Part shown: positions 42,174 to 44,729 of the stretch, in pieces
Layout: each line of letters opens with the position of its first letter
Position numbering within the stretch: position 1 is the first letter of the stretch
Assembly: GCF_001644035.1 (NCBI RefSeq)
Contig: NZ_LUUG01000077.1
Span: forward strand, 1-44,729
From: Methylomonas methanica
GTDB taxonomy: Bacteria; Pseudomonadota; Gammaproteobacteria; Methylococcales; Methylomonadaceae
DNA: 44,729 nucleotides
Direction of reading: 5' to 3'
Notes under the pieces: model-generated
What the model saw: the letters and a program-made list of their open reading frames with translations, nothing else
Databases searched by the model: none
What the model was told of the DNA's origin: nothing
Position numbers and translations under genes: made by a program

Positions 42174-44429
42174 ATGAAAAATCTTGAGAAAACTGCGACG
42201 TTGAGTTGTTCAACTGGACTGCCGACGGTCGAGTACAGCTCACTTTCTAGCGAGGAACAGGAAAAGATCCTGCATCTTCAGCAGGCCATTCTCGAGTCAG
42301 TCGCGCTCGGCGTCGATCATATGGAAATCATCAATCAGGTTTGTCGCTTGGAAGAGCAGCTTCTGCCAAACTCGGTCGGTTCTGTGATGCTGATGGATGA
42401 GGCTTACGAATTTCTAAATGTGTATGCGGCACCCAGTATTCCGCCTGAAGGTGTTGCTCAGCTTAACGGCCTGAGGCCTGGGCCGGGTGGTGGGTCTTGC
42501 GGCAATGTTATCTATCGGCAAGAGCCGCAGTTCGTCAGCAATACCTTCGCCGATTTACGTTGGCAAGACCTGCGACATTTGGCCTACAACTTCAATCTCT
42601 GTTCCTGCTGGTCGGTACCGATTTATTCCAGCGAGCAAAAGATTAAAGGTACGTTCGCACTGTCCAGTTTTGAACATCGCTCACCAAGTCCATTCCACCA
42701 AAAATTGCTTGAAATCGGTTCGTCAATTATTGGCATCGTGTTGGATCGGAATAAGTCGCTAGAATCTTTACGTTTGTTTCAGAAAGTTTTCGAGGGCAGT
42801 GAAGAAGGCATCATGGTCACTGACCCTAACAAGGTTATCCTGTTGGTGAATCCAGCCTTCAGCAAAATGGTGGGCTACACTAGTGAAGAGCTCTTGGGCG
42901 AGACGCCCAAAAAACTGTCGTCTGGTCACCACGATCGAAGCTTCTATGCTGCAATGTGGGACAGCATAAACACATTCGGCCATTGGCACGGTGAGATTTG
43001 GAATCGTCGCAAAAACGGTGAAATCTTCCCCGAATGGCTGGCGATTTCGACAGTCAACGATCTGTCGGGCAAAACTACCCACTACATTGGCATTTTTAGC
43101 GACATCAGCGAACGCAAAAATGCCGAGGAGCAAATTCGCTATCTGTCTTCGCATGATGCATTGACCGGGCTGCCTAATCGCATGCTGTTCAAGGATAGGC
43201 TTGAAAATGCGATAGCTTTTGCGGCCCGGTCCCATCATAAGGTCGCGGTGTTGAATCTTGATCTCGATCAATTCAAGATGCTAAACGACTCATTGGGGCA
43301 CACCGCAGGCGATGAACTGCTGCGTTGCGTTACCTCTCAGTTGAAGGTATGTGTACGCGATACCGATACGCTGTGCCGCCCCGGCGGAGACGAGTTTTTC
43401 ATAGCATTGGCCAATATGCCGGATACCGATTCGATCAGTACTATGGTCGACAAGATCCTCGAACACATCGCCAAGCCTTTTGTACTTGAAGGACGGCATT
43501 TATCGTTGTCCTGCTCTATCGGTATTGCCGTCTACCCTGATGATGGCGGCAACTTCGAGACGCTGATGAAGCGAGCGGACAAGGCCATGTATCAAGCAAA
43601 AGACGCCGGTCGCAATACCTATCGCTATTTTACCGAGCAACTTAACAGCGATAGCTTTGAATATATGCGCATCACCCATGAACTACGCGAGGCGGTAAAG
43701 TGCAAGCAATTCACGCTGCATTATCAGCCGCAGATTGACCTCGCCACGGGCAATGTACAGGGAGTAGAAGCTTTAGTTCGGTGGAATCATCCGCTCGAAG
43801 GGCTGATTCCACCTGGGCGATTCATCAGTATTGCCGAGCAGAACGGCTTAATTGTCGAGATCGGCGAATGGGTGCTGAATGAAGCGTGCAGGCAAGCAGT
43901 CGCTTGGCAAATGGCAGGCTTGCCGCCAATAGTGATCGCGGTCAATATGTCCGCCGTTCAGTTCAAACGCGGCAATGTCGAAAACCTGGTGCGTAGTGCA
44001 TTAGATAATAGCGGCTTAGATCCGCAATATCTCGAAATAGAATTGACTGAGTCGATTCTCCTGCATGACATGGATTACATGCTGTCTTTGCTAAAAGACT
44101 TAAAGGATACTGGACTAAAGCTTGCCATTGATGATTTTGGCACTGGCTACTCTAGTCTTGCTTACCTTAAAAAATTTAAGATCGACCGTCTGAAGATTGA
44201 CCAGTCTTTTGTGGGTGATATAGCCATTGATCCAAATGATGCAGCTATCGTTCGCGCTATTGTGCAGATGGCGCATACCCTGAATCTGCGTGTCATTGCC
44301 GAGGGCGTAGAAAACCAAGAAATGCTTGAGTATCTAAGCAGTTGCCAGTGCGACGAAGTGCAAGGGTACCATTTTGCCCGACCTATGCCTCCAGAGGCAT
44401 TCGCTGCATTTATGGCGGATAAGACTTAG
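42174..44429 (+). CDS. GAF-PAS-GGDEF-EAL cyclic-di-GMP turnover protein
   Basis: This 751-residue cytosolic protein has four domains. GAF spans about residues 30-190 (PGGGSCGNVIYRQEP is typical). PAS spans about 200-320 (EGIMVTDPNKVILLVNPAF, with the PAC end GIFSDISERKNAEEQ). GGDEF has an intact motif at 404-408 and an inhibitory-site RDTD five residues upstream. EAL has the motif at 532-534 and intact ELTES, DDFGTGYSSL and KIDQSFV segments. Both catalytic domains therefore look active, so the protein may synthesise or degrade c-di-GMP depending on the GAF/PAS signal. No TM segment is present. The ribosome site is weak. It stands alone between mobile sequences. Confidence 0.92.
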   Translation: MKNLEKTATLSCSTGLPTVEYSSLSSEEQEKILHLQQAILESVALGVDHMEIINQVCRLEEQLLPNSVGSVMLMDEAYEFLNVYAAPSIPPEGVAQLNGLRPGPGGGSCGNVIYRQEPQFVSNTFADLRWQDLRHLAYNFNLCSCWSVPIYSSEQKIKGTFALSSFEHRSPSPFHQKLLEIGSSIIGIVLDRNKSLESLRLFQKVFEGSEEGIMVTDPNKVILLVNPAFSKMVGYTSEELLGETPKKLSSGHHDRSFYAAMWDSINTFGHWHGEIWNRRKNGEIFPEWLAISTVNDLSGKTTHYIGIFSDISERKNAEEQIRYLSSHDALTGLPNRMLFKDRLENAIAFAARSHHKVAVLNLDLDQFKMLNDSLGHTAGDELLRCVTSQLKVCVRDTDTLCRPGGDEFFIALANMPDTDSISTMVDKILEHIAKPFVLEGRHLSLSCSIGIAVYPDDGGNFETLMKRADKAMYQAKDAGRNTYRYFTEQLNSDSFEYMRITHELREAVKCKQFTLHYQPQIDLATGNVQGVEALVRWNHPLEGLIPPGRFISIAEQNGLIVEIGEWVLNEACRQAVAWQMAGLPPIVIAVNMSAVQFKRGNVENLVRSALDNSGLDPQYLEIELTESILLHDMDYMLSLLKDLKDTGLKLAIDDFGTGYSSLAYLKKFKIDRLKIDQSFVGDIAIDPNDAAIVRAIVQMAHTLNLRVIAEGVENQEMLEYLSSCQCDEVQGYHFARPMPPEAFAAFMADKT

Positions 44430-44549
44430 GGCTTGCGGCAATTGCCACTAAAAAAAGGCTTTTCAAGTAATTTTTCACCGGTGAGATACGTTTGTGTTTA
44501 ATCCGGTTACTCCAGAAACGGAGTCTATGACAGAAAGCCGGTGTTTAAC

Positions 44550-44729
44550 GGCTTTGTTGCATAAATAGACAACAGCCCCATGTTAGAAGGGAATTCACTA
44601 GTCCCCAACTTGTGTGCCCAAGCCACAACCGAAGAAATACCGAACCCAAAACTGGCCTGATTACAATCAATCTCTGAAGCAGAGAGGCGCGATGCTGTTG
44701 TGGATTGATAAAAAGATGGATTGGTTAGC
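44550..44729 (+). mobile_element. Left end of an IS5-family insertion sequence, cut by the window edge
   Basis: GGCTTTGTTGCATAAAT at 44550-44566 matches the terminal inverted repeat of IS5/IS903-group elements (GGCTTTGTTGnATAAAT). A transposase frame follows from 44614. The right end lies outside the window. Confidence 0.8.
44614..44729 (+). CDS. IS5-family transposase, N-terminal part (incomplete)
   Basis: From the GTG at 44614 the frame reads PKKYRTQNWPDYNQSLKQRG and continues to the window end with LLWIDKKMDW. This is the conserved N terminus of IS5/IS903-type DDE transposases (Y-x-x-x-N-W-x-x-Y-N-x-x-L-x-x-R-G-x-L-x-x-W). An in-frame stop upstream near 44601 limits the start choice. Only about 38 codons are visible. 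Confidence 0.8.
   Translation, partial: MPKPQPKKYRTQNWPDYNQSLKQRGAMLLWIDKKMDWL

Noticed and set aside
1..44729. CRISPR arrays, tRNA or rRNA genes
   Set aside because: No regularly spaced direct repeats, cloverleaf-like segments or rRNA-like stretches were recognised on reading; a covariance-model scan was not possible.

Overview
The window reads as chromosome of a Gram-negative gammaproteobacterium. The evidence is two TonB-dependent receptors, RND efflux, Tat-exported proteins, several c-type cytochromes, a sigma-54 activator and a GGDEF/EAL protein. The overall flavour (PepSY reductase, periplasmic peroxiredoxins, abundant cytochromes, moderate GC) resembles Methylococcales methanotrophs such as Methylomonas. 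That placement is recall-based inference, because no methane or methanol oxidation gene is present here.

Region 1 (0.3-6.5 kb): an isoquinoline-1-oxidoreductase-type molybdenum hydroxylase (small 2Fe-2S subunit and large Tat-exported subunit) with its maturation genes xdhC and mocA-like, then an M15 peptidase and a PAP2 phosphatase/DgkA pair. Region 2 (6.7-12.2 kb, minus strand): a Tat-exported superoxide-reductase-like protein, an RND permease/adaptor pair without an outer-membrane factor, and a TatA-type protein.

Region 3 (11.7-33.7 kb) is the most interesting part. It holds a sensorless SfnR-type sigma-54 activator (13015-14091), a secreted cupin and an arylsulfotransferase-family protein, two tandem TonB receptors with an N-terminal coiled coil, and an SMP-30/lactonase-like protein. 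An unusual exported gene train follows: a cysteine-free rhodanese, a DUF1549/DUF1553 protein, a DUF1501 protein, a cytochrome c'-like protein with a CX3CH site, two peroxiredoxins around a di-haem cytochrome, and a PepSY membrane protein. Exact-spacing sigma-54 (-24/-12) promoters lie in front of the arylsulfotransferase, both receptors and the rhodanese operon. Weaker ones precede the RND operon and a possible small RNA. I infer one sigma-54/SfnR-type regulon, plausibly for scavenging an organosulfur or sulfate-ester compound (SfnR homologues serve sulfur starvation), with an uncharacterised periplasmic redox module. The substrate is not visible in the sequence.

Region 4 (33.7-44.7 kb) is accessory DNA: an IS66 remnant, a Fic protein, about 1.7 kb without convincing genes, a tyrosine recombinase with a small protein and DUF1173 (an octanucleotide tract shifts the frame of the small gene), a decayed integron integrase with an attI-like site, an M91-type metallopeptidase, a 130-bp MITE-like element, a GAF-PAS-GGDEF-EAL protein and the left end of an IS5-family element cut by the window edge.
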